A stretch of 64,000 nucleotides of DNA from assembly GCA_016188575.1 (NCBI GenBank), contig JACPHN010000019.1, positions 1 to 64,000 on the forward strand, given 5' to 3'. The stretch comes from Candidatus Schekmanbacteria bacterium. Lineage in GTDB: Bacteria > CSSED10-310 > JACPHN01. The notes under the pieces were generated by a model. It worked only from the letters and a program-made list of their open reading frames with translations, was not told the DNA's origin and did no database searches. Both the position numbers and the translations under genes were made by a program. Positions 18,858 to 27,468 of the stretch are shown here, piece after piece; within the stretch, counting starts at the first letter, position 1; each line of letters begins with the position of its first letter.

Positions 18858-18899
18858 GGTTGGAGTGCTCCTCCGATAGACAGATCTAGTCGTGTGAGA

Positions 18900-20126
18900 T
18901 TACCAGGGGTCGCGAGCGCCGCTCTGCTGAAACTCGTGAATGAGCAAGCGCGGAATAACCATCACTTTCAAGAGCTCGTTCGCGCCTTCGCCGATGCGGC
19001 CGAGGACCGCGTCGCGCAGGTGTCGCTCGATCCGCGCCTCGCCGACGAAGCCGTAGCCGCCCGCGAGCTGGATGGCGCGCTCGGCGACGTAGAACGCTGC
19101 TTCGGTCGCCTTCACCTTGGCGATTGGGGCGACCGCACGGATGTCGGCTCCCGTTGCGTAATCGAAGGCGGCGCCATAGGTCAGGGCGCGGCCTGCCGCG
19201 ATTTCGATCGCCATCTCGGCGAGCTCTTTCCTGGTGTTATCGAGGTCAGCCAGGAACCTCCCGAAGAGCTGCCGCTCATGAGCGTATTTCATGAGCTTCT
19301 CGTACGCTCCCTGGGCAATTCCCGTGGACCACGCGCCAATGGTGATGCGCCCGCCGGAAAGCATCGCCATTGCGTATCCAAATCCCGCTCCGGCATCCCC
19401 GATCAGGTGGTCAGCGGGAACCCGATAGTCCTCGAAGAGCAGCTCGGCGGTGTTTGACCCGCGCACGCCCATTTTTTCTTCGATCTTGTGCTGCTCGAAT
19501 CGCCCCTCTGCGCCGCGCGTGACCAGAAAGGCACTGACCTTTCCAGGAGCGGCCTTGTCCGCCGCGAGCACAAAGAACACATCCGCGCTCAGAGCGTTGG
19601 TAATCCAGTACTTGGCTCCCGTGAGCAAATAGCAGTGCGCGCCTGGGTCGTAGACATAGGTGGTGCGCATGGCCTTGGCGTCGGAACCGGCACCGGCCTC
19701 CGAAAGGCAGAAGCAGCCGATCTTGCGGCCGTGGATCAGGTCCGCGAGATAGCGGTCGCGCAACGCCGCAGAGGCAAAGCGCCGGATGCCCTCACACGTC
19801 GTGCCGTGAATCGCCACCGCGAGGGCAAAGCCGGCGTCCGCCTTCGCCAGCGTCTCCAGCCCCGCCACGTAGTACGGGAAAGGCGCGCCGAATCCGTCGA
19901 GATCGGGTGGGTATGCGAGCGCCATGAAGCCGAGCTGACCCAGCGCGCGAAATGTGTCTTCCCGAAAAACTTCGTCGCGATCGTTATCATGGGCGTGCGG
20001 GGCAACTTCGGAGGCGGCGAACGCCCCCAGGGTATCCTTCAAGAATTCCAGATATTCCGCGTGCGAGGGGTGGTCTCGGTGCAAGTGACGGAGCAGTCGC
20101 TCCTGATCGGCGACGAAGAATGTCAT
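18900..20126 (-). CDS. Acyl-CoA dehydrogenase
   Basis: This FAD enzyme oxidises acyl-CoA to the 2-enoyl-CoA. The 408-residue protein has CFCLSEAGAGSDAKAMRT, YWITNALSADVFFVLA, EEKMGVRGSNTAELLFEDYRVP and the C-terminal IQLAGGYGFVGE. The probable catalytic base is E380 in IGEGANELL, where most family members read YEGTNEI. Chain-length preference cannot be told. Its ATG overlaps the stop of the upstream radical SAM gene (ATGA), so the two are translationally coupled. Confidence 0.93.
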   Translation of the reverse strand: MTFFVADQERLLRHLHRDHPSHAEYLEFLKDTLGAFAASEVAPHAHDNDRDEVFREDTFRALGQLGFMALAYPPDLDGFGAPFPYYVAGLETLAKADAGFALAVAIHGTTCEGIRRFASAALRDRYLADLIHGRKIGCFCLSEAGAGSDAKAMRTTYVYDPGAHCYLLTGAKYWITNALSADVFFVLAADKAAPGKVSAFLVTRGAEGRFEQHKIEEKMGVRGSNTAELLFEDYRVPADHLIGDAGAGFGYAMAMLSGGRITIGAWSTGIAQGAYEKLMKYAHERQLFGRFLADLDNTRKELAEMAIEIAAGRALTYGAAFDYATGADIRAVAPIAKVKATEAAFYVAERAIQLAGGYGFVGEARIERHLRDAVLGRIGEGANELLKVMVIPRLLIHEFQQSGARDPW

Positions 20127-21874
20127 GTCAGTACCACCCTTTCTGCTTCAGCATTCGGTATGGGAACCCGGTCGCGGACGCCTTCCTCCGCGGCGCGGTC
20201 GAGCATGGTCTGATAGCTGCGCCACAAACGCTCCTTTTCGCTGGCGGCGCCGGCAATGTGATCCCATGGCGTCACTTCGTTTCGCAGGCGCGCGCGCACC
20301 ACGTACCAGTCCGTTTGTGCAGCGATTCCTCGCAGCGCCCTGGCCCAGTCACCTCCGGCCTGGTGCGCCGCGATGAGGATGTCTCCGACCTTGCGATCTC
20401 CGCGGCTCAGTAGCGCCTGCACGTACGCCCACTTCGGGTAGTCCGTGTTGAGCCGCACATTGGGGATTGAGCGCAACCGTGCGGTCAGGGCGCGCAACCG
20501 GCGGCGGGCAAGGGGAACCGGAATTTGGCCGGCGAACTGAAACGGCGTGTGCGGCTTTGGAACGAAGGTCGAGGCGCTGCAGGTGATTCGGCGAGGCGTC
20601 CTGCCGTGCGCGGCGCGTGCTCGGGCGTTGATTTCTTCCACGAGATCGCCGATGGCGATCACTTCCTCCTCGGTCTCGGTTGGGTTGCCGACGATCAGAT
20701 AGAGCTTCAGATCGCTCAGCCCGGCGCCGAGCAGCATGACCGCGGCCCGCACCAGGTCTTCGTTACTGCCTGCCTTGCCGACGACGCGCCGCCGGATCCG
20801 CTCGGAACCTGACTCGGGCGCCAAAGTTACACTGCGATGACCAGCCGCGGCGAGATTCGCGGCGAGTTGCTCCGACACGCGGTGAAACGGCACCGAGGAC
20901 ATCGAGAACCGCCCGCCCCGGGCGACGATGTGCGTGGTGAGCTCCTCGACGTGCGGATAATCCGTGAGCGCCGCGCCGATCAGGCCGATCTCGTGGCCGG
21001 TGGCGATTGCCCCATCACAAAGCGACCTCGCGACCTCGAGGTCAACGGAGCGATAGGACTGCGTCACGTAGGTGATCATGCAGAACTTGCACCGCGACCG
21101 ACAGCCGCGGCTGACTTCGAGCAGGAAGCGGTCGCCGAATTCAGTATGGGGGCTGTAGACGCGTGTGTGGGCGGGCTCCCGGCGGATGTCATGCTGAGGT
21201 GGTTCCGCAATGTCGGCGGGGGCGCCGCCGGTCGGCTCCAGCCCGGCGAACGCACCATCCACTTGCCATCGCGCTCTGTAGAGGCTGGGGACATAGACTC
21301 CCGGCAAGCTGGCCAGCTCCGCGAGCAGGTCTTCGCGCCGGGTCCCGTCACGCCATGCGGCGAGCAGTCGCTCGAGCACCGGCGGTGCAGCCGTCTCCCC
21401 CTCCCCGATGACGAAAGCGTCGATAATCTCCGCCAGAGGCTCGGGGTTCATGGTGACCGCCGCGCCTCCCGCCACGACCAGCGGATCCTTCGCTGTCCGG
21501 TCTCGAGAGCGAAGCGCCAGGCGTGCGTATTCGAGCATGCGCAAGACGTTGAGGTAGTCGTTCTCGAAGCTGATCGAGAATGCGAGAATCTGGAAACCGC
21601 CGACGGGGCAACCGGATTCCACCGTGCGCAACGGTGGGCGCGATGCCGCTTCGTCCGGCAAGAAGGCGCGCTCGCAGACGATATCCTCACAGGAGTTGAA
21701 GAGGTGATACATGACGTTCACGCCGAGATTGCTCATGCCCACGAAGTAGGTATTGGGGTATGCCAGCACCACGCCGAGCCGCCCGCGGTGGTCTTTGCGG
21801 ACGACTCCGCTCTCGGTGGCGACGAGATGGCCGCTTTCCCTGGTCGGCCTCGGCGCTCGGGCGGAACGTATCAT
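20123..21874 (-). CDS. Radical SAM protein with N-terminal B12-binding-like domain
   Basis: This is a 583-residue radical SAM enzyme of the TIGR03960-like kind. The N-terminal part (VVLAYPNTYFVGMSNLGVNV, VVAGGAAVTMNPEPLAE, FVIGEGE) has the layout of a B12-binding domain. The radical SAM core has the CX3CX2C cluster at C258, C262 and C265 in SRGCRSRCKFCMI, then LTLAPESGSERIRRRV. The C-terminal part matches the segment normally next to DUF2344 proteins in tRNA/rRNA-modification-like loci, but no DUF2344 gene is here. The start is the ATG at 21874, just past the M42 peptidase stop. The reaction is unknown. Confidence 0.83.
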   Translation of the reverse strand: MIRSARAPRPTRESGHLVATESGVVRKDHRGRLGVVLAYPNTYFVGMSNLGVNVMYHLFNSCEDIVCERAFLPDEAASRPPLRTVESGCPVGGFQILAFSISFENDYLNVLRMLEYARLALRSRDRTAKDPLVVAGGAAVTMNPEPLAEIIDAFVIGEGETAAPPVLERLLAAWRDGTRREDLLAELASLPGVYVPSLYRARWQVDGAFAGLEPTGGAPADIAEPPQHDIRREPAHTRVYSPHTEFGDRFLLEVSRGCRSRCKFCMITYVTQSYRSVDLEVARSLCDGAIATGHEIGLIGAALTDYPHVEELTTHIVARGGRFSMSSVPFHRVSEQLAANLAAAGHRSVTLAPESGSERIRRRVVGKAGSNEDLVRAAVMLLGAGLSDLKLYLIVGNPTETEEEVIAIGDLVEEINARARAAHGRTPRRITCSASTFVPKPHTPFQFAGQIPVPLARRRLRALTARLRSIPNVRLNTDYPKWAYVQALLSRGDRKVGDILIAAHQAGGDWARALRGIAAQTDWYVVRARLRNEVTPWDHIAGAASEKERLWRSYQTMLDRAAEEGVRDRVPIPNAEAERVVLT

Positions 21875-21878
21875 GGTT

Positions 21879-22970
21879 CTATTTGCGCAGAAAAGTGGGC
21901 GGCGGAGTATGGACGAAGGCCGCCAGGAGCGCGACGGTGGCCTCGAGATCCGCCTCGCATAGCACTTCGATCGGTGAATGTGAATAGCGCATCGGCGGCG
22001 CGAGCAGGGCTGTCGGCAGCCCCTTCTTGGTGAGGGTTGCGCCATCAGACCCATAATGGAAGAGGATCGCTCGCTGTAGCGGGAGCTCTGCAGCCGCGGC
22101 GACACCTTCGAGGTAGGCGATGAGCGGTCGATGGTATTGCACGGAAGAGTCTCGGACGACGAGAATGGGGCCACCGCCGAGCTTGACCGGCATGTTCTCG
22201 GGATCAACGGTAGGAATATCGCCGGCGAGCCCGTTGTCGAGAACGATGGCGGCGTCGTATGCCTCGCTCCCGCCCAGACTGTATCCGCCAATGAGGCCGA
22301 TCTCTTCCTGAACGGTGGCCGCCAGCGTCAGGTGAAAGCAAAGCCTCCGACGATCGAGCTCCGCCGCCAGTCGTGTCATGATCGCCAGGCCTACACGATC
22401 ATCAAAACACTTGCCCGCGAGATAGTGACCGACCCGCTGGCATCGCGTTCCCCAGACAATGCTGTGGCCTACTCGCACGCCCCACTCGCGGGCCTCGGAG
22501 TCACTGCGGGCGCCGATATCCACGAACACGTGGTGCCAACTGAGCGGCTCGCGTTTGCGCTGTTCGTCGGTCATGACGTGCCCGGTCGTCGTCGCAAAGA
22601 TGCCCGGAAGCTCGCCTGCAGGCGTCACGACGCGGACCTGCTGCTGCACGAAGTACGGCCAGTCGAGCCGATCGGAGGCACCGCCAATAACGCGCAGGAA
22701 GCCGTTGGCATCAATCGACTGCACCATCAGGGAGAGCTCGTCTGCGTGTGCCGCAATAACCAACCGCGGGGCCGCGTCGCGAGCGGCCGGCGAATCCGGG
22801 GCGACCCGCAGGAGCATGTTGCCGATCGGCGTGCGCTCGACGGTACCGAGCTGGTGCCACCAGCGGTTCAAGACCTCCATGACGGTGCTTTCTTCGCCCG
22901 TTGGACCGGTAACGTTGGAGAGTGTCTCCAGAATCTGCCCGACAGGTGGTATTGTTTGCGACTCTCCCAT
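21879..22970 (-). CDS. M42 family metallopeptidase
   Basis: This is a probable cytosolic dinuclear-zinc aminopeptidase or endoglucanase-like peptidase. The 363-residue protein has H75 in IAAHADEL, the bridging Asp in GKCFDDRVGL, the catalytic Glu pair in TVQEEIGLIG, an Asp ligand in VLDNGLAGDIP, and the C-terminal His in RYSHSPIE. GGAGAAA precedes the ATG. It is the first gene of the run M42-radical SAM-acyl-CoA dehydrogenase-SRPBCC-metF, with gaps of 4 to 42 bases. Confidence 0.9.
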   Translation of the reverse strand: MGESQTIPPVGQILETLSNVTGPTGEESTVMEVLNRWWHQLGTVERTPIGNMLLRVAPDSPAARDAAPRLVIAAHADELSLMVQSIDANGFLRVIGGASDRLDWPYFVQQQVRVVTPAGELPGIFATTTGHVMTDEQRKREPLSWHHVFVDIGARSDSEAREWGVRVGHSIVWGTRCQRVGHYLAGKCFDDRVGLAIMTRLAAELDRRRLCFHLTLAATVQEEIGLIGGYSLGGSEAYDAAIVLDNGLAGDIPTVDPENMPVKLGGGPILVVRDSSVQYHRPLIAYLEGVAAAAELPLQRAILFHYGSDGATLTKKGLPTALLAPPMRYSHSPIEVLCEADLEATVALLAAFVHTPPPTFLRK

Positions 22971-23116
22971 GAGCGCTTTCTCCGCTAGCTCAGACTGCTT
23001 TCTCGGCGCGGCCCGAGGGCCGTCCGGATCCGCCTGTACCCTAGCATGAAGGGGCCTGCCGAGTCATCCTTCTCGCCCGGCCATGCGATCCCGCACGCGG
23101 CCCCGCGGATCGGCTA

Positions 23117-24244
23117 TCAGCGCCTGTCGGGCGCGCCGGAGACCGGCAGAATGAGCGATAGCGTGTTGCCGATGCCAGGCACCGAGGACAGCTCCAAGCG
23201 GCCGCCATGCAGCTCTGCAACGCGGCGACAGAAGTACAGCCCGAGGCCGAGGCCGATCGCTTCGCCGCGCTCGCGCAGCGCGACCTGGGATTCGCGCCTT
23301 GCCGCATTCTCCAAGTAGTCCGGAGACATCGGCGCGCCGTTATCTCGCACGGCGATCCACACACCTTCCAGCGAGTGAATCAAGCTTACCGTGACCACAC
23401 CGTCTGGATCCGACTGCCGCAAGGACATCATCATGAGCGTCGCCAGCACCCGGCGAATCAGCTCGGCGTCCATCGCGATTGGTGCCATCGGCACGCGACA
23501 GGACAGGTTGAGCCGGCTCCCGCCAAAGGCGTTGGTGAGCTCCTTTACGGTCTCCTCGAGCAGCGGGACAAGATTCGCGTCGTGCAGTTCGGCTCCCAGG
23601 GTGCCGCGGTCCATTCGCAGCACATCGACGGCGTCGTCTATCAGCGCGCGGATGCGCTCGCCGGCGGCCGTCGATCTCTGCACGAGACGCTGCATGCGGC
23701 CGCCGTGCTCCGCGTCGAGGTCGCGCGAGACGCGGCGCAACCGCCGGGACAGGGGGATGACCTCACCGCGGATGTCGGCCAGGACTACGGTCAGGAGCGT
23801 TTCTTCGATGGCGGCATGCGCGCCTGCGGGAGCGCGGGTCTGACCGAGCCGAGATCGCAGGTCCGCAAGCTGCGACTGGAGGCGGATCTGCGTGTCCAGA
23901 CGCCGGCGAAACTGAGTGGGATGAATGGGATCCACGAAGATGTCGGTGCACCCGCATGCGTAGGCCTTGTCGAAGTCCAGGTTCGCAACGGCGCAAGCGG
24001 CGAGGTAGATTGGCGCCGCGTCCACCGCGAAATGGCTACGAAGCTCGGCGGTGGTGCTGTATACGTCGGGATCGCGGATAGCCCTGTCGATGAGGAAAGC
24101 GTGGGCGGCGACGCAGCGAGCCTTCTCAACGGCACCGCGGCCCGAAACCGCGAGCTCCACGCGGTATCCCCCGCCCTGCGCGAGCGCGGTGAGCGCGGAC
24201 AGCCGTTCGGCGTCGCTGCTGGCGATGAGGATTGTGGCGCTCAC
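23117..24244 (-). CDS. Receiver-like domain fused to HATPase, sensor-kinase-like protein
   Basis: This 375-residue protein has an N-terminal CheY-like domain (about 1-125) that starts ILIASSDAERL, where receivers normally have an acidic pair. It keeps an Asp in AFLIDRAI but lacks a clear T/K set. A helical part (about 140-230) follows without a recognisable H-box. The C-terminal HATPase has VRDNGAPMS and GLGLGLYFCRRVAELHGGRLEL. It may be an ATP-binding signalling partner rather than an active histidine kinase. The GTG start has no clear ribosome binding site. Confidence 0.72.
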   Translation of the reverse strand: MSATILIASSDAERLSALTALAQGGGYRVELAVSGRGAVEKARCVAAHAFLIDRAIRDPDVYSTTAELRSHFAVDAAPIYLAACAVANLDFDKAYACGCTDIFVDPIHPTQFRRRLDTQIRLQSQLADLRSRLGQTRAPAGAHAAIEETLLTVVLADIRGEVIPLSRRLRRVSRDLDAEHGGRMQRLVQRSTAAGERIRALIDDAVDVLRMDRGTLGAELHDANLVPLLEETVKELTNAFGGSRLNLSCRVPMAPIAMDAELIRRVLATLMMMSLRQSDPDGVVTVSLIHSLEGVWIAVRDNGAPMSPDYLENAARRESQVALRERGEAIGLGLGLYFCRRVAELHGGRLELSSVPGIGNTLSLILPVSGAPDRR

Positions 24245-24323
24245 GCGGCGTCAGCCACGGTGCGGAAGAGGATCACCGATTTTTTTCTCCACGCGCTGCG
24301 CGCGTTTTCCGGGAGCGCCTGCG

Positions 24324-25109
24324 TCACACGTACAATGTCGCAGCAAAAACCGTTACGGCGCAGCCGGCGAGCATCACGCGATCGCCACGCACGCCAACCT
24401 CGACAGTGCCGCCACGCCGCGAGGCCTGAAATGCTCGAAAATCCGTCCTGCCTGTGCGCGCGCACCAGTAGGGGCCCAGGCTGCAGTGCGCGGCGCCCGT
24501 GACCGGATCCTCGGGAACGCCCTCCGAGGGCGCGAAGAACCGCGACACGAAGTCGAAATCGCCGCTGCCGGCCGCCGTCGCGATGACCCTGCGCCCGAGG
24601 CGCCGCAAGGCCTCCATGTCCGGGGCCAGCGCCCGCACGGATGCCTCCGAGTCGAGCTCCGCGAGGAAGCACCGCGCGTTTTCGGACAGCGACAACGGCT
24701 CGACTCCGAGGGCTTCGGCAAGCTCGCGGGAGCGACCGCTCGGCACAACCGGAATGGCGGGGAAGTCGAGCACGATCAGCTCCCCTCGGCGCGATGCCCG
24801 CAACTCGCCGCTCGCCGTATGAAAGGTTAGCGGCGTCTCCTGCGGCGCCTGCAGATGGGTGTAGAGCACGTGGGCGCTCGCCAGCGTGGCGTGTCCGCAG
24901 AGCTCCACTTCGATCTCGGGCGTGAACCACCGCAGGTGCCATCCGTCGCCGCGCCGCAGCAGAAAGGCGGTTTCGGAGAGGTTCATTTCGGTCGCCAGGT
25001 GCTGCATCCAGGAATCCTCGCGCTGCTCTTCGCAGATGCACACGGCGGCGGGGTTGCCGGCAAAGGGCGCCGAGGTGAAGGCATCAACGTGAAAAAGCTG
25101 GAAACTCAC
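24324..25109 (-). CDS. PhzF family isomerase-like protein
   Basis: This is a 261-residue member of the PhzF/DAP-epimerase-like fold. It has FHVDAFTSAPFAGNPAAVC, the catalytic Glu E46 in MNLSETAFL, RWFTPEIEVELCGHATLAS, and EDPVTGAAHCSLGPYW in the second half. Members isomerise small acids or form phenazine precursors. No phenazine genes are near, so the substrate is unknown. AAGGAGTG lies before the GTG start. Confidence 0.87.
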   Translation of the reverse strand: MSFQLFHVDAFTSAPFAGNPAAVCICEEQREDSWMQHLATEMNLSETAFLLRRGDGWHLRWFTPEIEVELCGHATLASAHVLYTHLQAPQETPLTFHTASGELRASRRGELIVLDFPAIPVVPSGRSRELAEALGVEPLSLSENARCFLAELDSEASVRALAPDMEALRRLGRRVIATAAGSGDFDFVSRFFAPSEGVPEDPVTGAAHCSLGPYWCARTGRTDFRAFQASRRGGTVEVGVRGDRVMLAGCAVTVFAATLYV

Positions 25110-25177
25110 GGCAGCACTCCTTTTCGGTCGGAGACTCGAGATCCTTGCTGGCGGCGGGCGAGACGGCGGTGCTGGTT

Positions 25178-26227
25178 TCAGCGCGGGCCATCACCGCAAA
25201 ACTGGGTGACGATCTCGCACCCGCCGGAATGTGACCGTTCATTGCACGAGGCCATGGCAGCTTGCGCCGCGGCCGCGGCGTCATCGCGTGTTGCCCACGC
25301 CCAAGAGTTGTCCTTTGGGCTGCGCGCCATCGCCGCGCAGACGGTAAACGTGGCTGCAACCTGGCAACCGGCGACATTCTTGCCGCATTCCTCGAGCGCT
25401 CTGGCTTCGGCTTCCTCGCGGGTCTGGAACCCCCACGCCTGGCCCCATCCGCCGCCAGCTCCCACCGCCAATGCCGCCCACGATTTCGCGGCGGTGCTGA
25501 TACCCTGTTGGGGGAGCGACCCGATCTCGACGGGCGCGAGCCGCAATCCCAGGTATTCCCGGCAGCGGTCGCGGCGCTCCGTGTAGATTGGTTCCTGCCA
25601 GATGGCGGGTCGGGGCTCCCCTGGCCAGTCTCGTTCGATTTGCTGCTTCAAGCTGGCGCGTGCTCCATCCGCGCATTCCAGCGCCCGCGGGACCTCATGG
25701 TCATAGAGCCGAAACACCTCGGCATCCCACGGAAAGACCTTACGGCAATAGTAGTTTTCAACGGCCTTCTTGAGGTTGGCGACGACCACGGCCTGGACGT
25801 CGGCGATCTTGCGTTGAGCCGAAACCTCCGTGTCCGTCTCCTGTGGTGCGCCCGAGGCCACGTCTCGCAGCCCCTGGATCGAGTCCAGGCTCTGCCTGAT
25901 CGCCGCCAAAACGTCACCGAGCTCAGCCATTCCGTCGAACAGCGGAAAGAGCTCCAGGGTGCGCAGGCGCCAGTTTTCCCAGTCAGCGCCGCTCGGCACG
26001 CTCTCGACGTGCCGCGTCAGATCGTCAAACTGAGCGCGAAGCGTGTCGGACTGGCCCCCGATCTTTCCCAGGCGGGTGCTGATCTGCGCGCAGGTCATGG
26101 GATCATCAGGCGGGCTCCGACGCTCGGACTTCTCCTCGGCAAAGGCGCTCGAGCAGCAAGCGAGAAGGGCGACCAAGACGACAGGCAGGAGCGCTCCAGC
26201 GAACTGGGAAGGTGTTTTCGTGATCAT
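25178..26227 (-). CDS. Exported DUF4189-domain protein
   Basis: This is a 349-residue secreted protein with a signal peptide (core ALLPVVLVALLACCSSAFA). A middle helical part carries several cysteines (MTCAQIS, ENYYCRKVF). The C-terminal DUF4189-like region, about 250-349, has SWAALAVGAGGGWGQAWGF, EAEARALEECGK and CAAMARSPKDNSWAWAT. DUF4189 has no known activity; its paired cysteines suggest disulfides in the periplasm. The ATG at 26227 follows CTGGAGTC; an upstream ATG would add an unlikely charged extension. Confidence 0.78.
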   Translation of the reverse strand: MITKTPSQFAGALLPVVLVALLACCSSAFAEEKSERRSPPDDPMTCAQISTRLGKIGGQSDTLRAQFDDLTRHVESVPSGADWENWRLRTLELFPLFDGMAELGDVLAAIRQSLDSIQGLRDVASGAPQETDTEVSAQRKIADVQAVVVANLKKAVENYYCRKVFPWDAEVFRLYDHEVPRALECADGARASLKQQIERDWPGEPRPAIWQEPIYTERRDRCREYLGLRLAPVEIGSLPQQGISTAAKSWAALAVGAGGGWGQAWGFQTREEAEARALEECGKNVAGCQVAATFTVCAAMARSPKDNSWAWATRDDAAAAAQAAMASCNERSHSGGCEIVTQFCGDGPR

Positions 26228-26401
26228 GCGTGACTCCAGGCGATGACCGAAGCCGATGGGCTCACCAGTGTTGCCGGAACTGCCCATACCACGCCGCCGA
26301 CGCCACCGCAAGCGTCCGTCCGACGACTAAAGTTCAGGACCAGATTCGTAGGGGGATCGCGCCACGGCTCGCGGGCCGGCGAGGCCTCCTCGCGCACATC
26401 G

Positions 26402-26410
26402 TGCTATACT
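26402..26410 (+). promoter_or_regulatory. Extended -10 element (TGCTATACT) of a likely leaderless gene
   Basis: TG-C-TATACT is a strong extended -10 sequence. The ATG of the next gene begins 7 bases after the hexamer, where transcription would be expected to start. No Shine-Dalgarno sequence is present. No good -35 was seen, which an extended -10 can tolerate. Confidence 0.5.
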
Positions 26411-26417
26411 GAGCGCC

Positions 26418-27422
26418 ATGTCGCGAACCGCCACAGAGCAAATCGTGGAGAACAGCCAGCTCGCGGGCAAGACCTATGGGTTCGACGACGGCCACAACGC
26501 CTCCAGACCCGTCGATCACTGGTTTCAGGACGCCCGCGAGGGACGCACGCTGTTTCTTATCCTGTACACGCAGGCGTGCCGCTGGTCGCGCTGCGTGGGG
26601 TGTAATCTCCCGTCGCAGGTCAGCCGGGCCCACGTTCCCTACGATCGCATCATGGATCAGGTTGATTACGTGTTCGACGAGCTCCTGCCCGGGGACGAAT
26701 GCCGGAAGCTCCGCAAGATCATCCTGTCCAACAACGGCTCGGTGCTTGACGAGGACACTTTTTCGACCACGGCGCTGCTGTACTTCGTCGCCAAGATGAA
26801 CCGCCGGTGCCCGAGCGTCGCGGTGCTCACCCTGGAATCGCGGCCCGAATATATCGACGAGGCGGAGCTCGAGGTGCTCGCGCGAGCCCTTCGCGAGGGG
26901 GCGACGACGACAAGACTCGAGCTCGCGGTCGGGCTCGAGGCGTTCGACGAGCGCGTGCGAAACGATGTGTTTCTCAAGGGACTGGCCCTCCCGGTCCTGG
27001 CGCGCACTGTGGCGATGGCGGCGCGCCACGGCTTCCGCATCAAGGCCTATTTCATGCTCAAGCCGGTGCCGGAGATGTCGGAGGAGGAGGCGCTGCGCGA
27101 CGTCGAGCAGGGTCTGGCCTACCTCGACGAGCTCGCGCGCACGCATGACGCCGAGATTAACATGCACCTCAATCCGACCTACGTCGCCAGCGGCACCCCG
27201 CTCGCCGCGGCTTTTGCGGCCGGCAGGTTTTCTCCGCCCCTTCTGGAGACCGTACGCCGCGCCGCGCTAGCGTCCGAAGGAAAGCGCGTAAGTGTTTTCG
27301 TCGGGCTGAACGACGAGGGGTTGGCCGTCCCCGGCGGATCGTTCTTGCGGCCTGGAGACGAGGCGCTCGCGGCGCAACTCGAGCAGTTCAACCGCACTCA
27401 GGATCACGCCTGCCTGCGCTAG
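26418..27422 (+). CDS. Radical SAM protein with CX4CX2C cluster motif (COG1244-like)
   Basis: This 334-residue protein has the shape of a radical SAM TIM barrel. The cluster cysteines are C54, C59 and C62 in ACRWSRCVGCNLPS, a CX4CX2C spacing rather than CX3CX2C. The core includes LRKIILSNNGSVLDEDTFS, VLTLESRPEYIDEAEL and LELAVGLEAFDERVR. It most resembles the COG1244 proteins (archaeosine synthase beta subunit-like), but that role is archaeal and should not be assumed here. It stands alone between minus-strand genes and is probably read from the -10 element just upstream as a leaderless message. Confidence 0.78.
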   Translation: MSRTATEQIVENSQLAGKTYGFDDGHNASRPVDHWFQDAREGRTLFLILYTQACRWSRCVGCNLPSQVSRAHVPYDRIMDQVDYVFDELLPGDECRKLRKIILSNNGSVLDEDTFSTTALLYFVAKMNRRCPSVAVLTLESRPEYIDEAELEVLARALREGATTTRLELAVGLEAFDERVRNDVFLKGLALPVLARTVAMAARHGFRIKAYFMLKPVPEMSEEEALRDVEQGLAYLDELARTHDAEINMHLNPTYVASGTPLAAAFAAGRFSPPLLETVRRAALASEGKRVSVFVGLNDEGLAVPGGSFLRPGDEALAAQLEQFNRTQDHACLR

Positions 27423-27441
27423 CGCCGGGGCAGACCGGCGC
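27422..27441. terminator. Hairpin between convergent genes
   Basis: GCGCCGG and CCGGCGC form a perfect 7-bp stem around GGCAGA. It lies directly after the stop codon of the radical SAM gene and 28 bases before the end of the opposing kinase gene. The place suits a bidirectional transcription stop, but no T-run follows. Confidence 0.35.
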
Positions 27442-27468
27442 GTTGCCGCGCTCACTGCGATCACGAGC

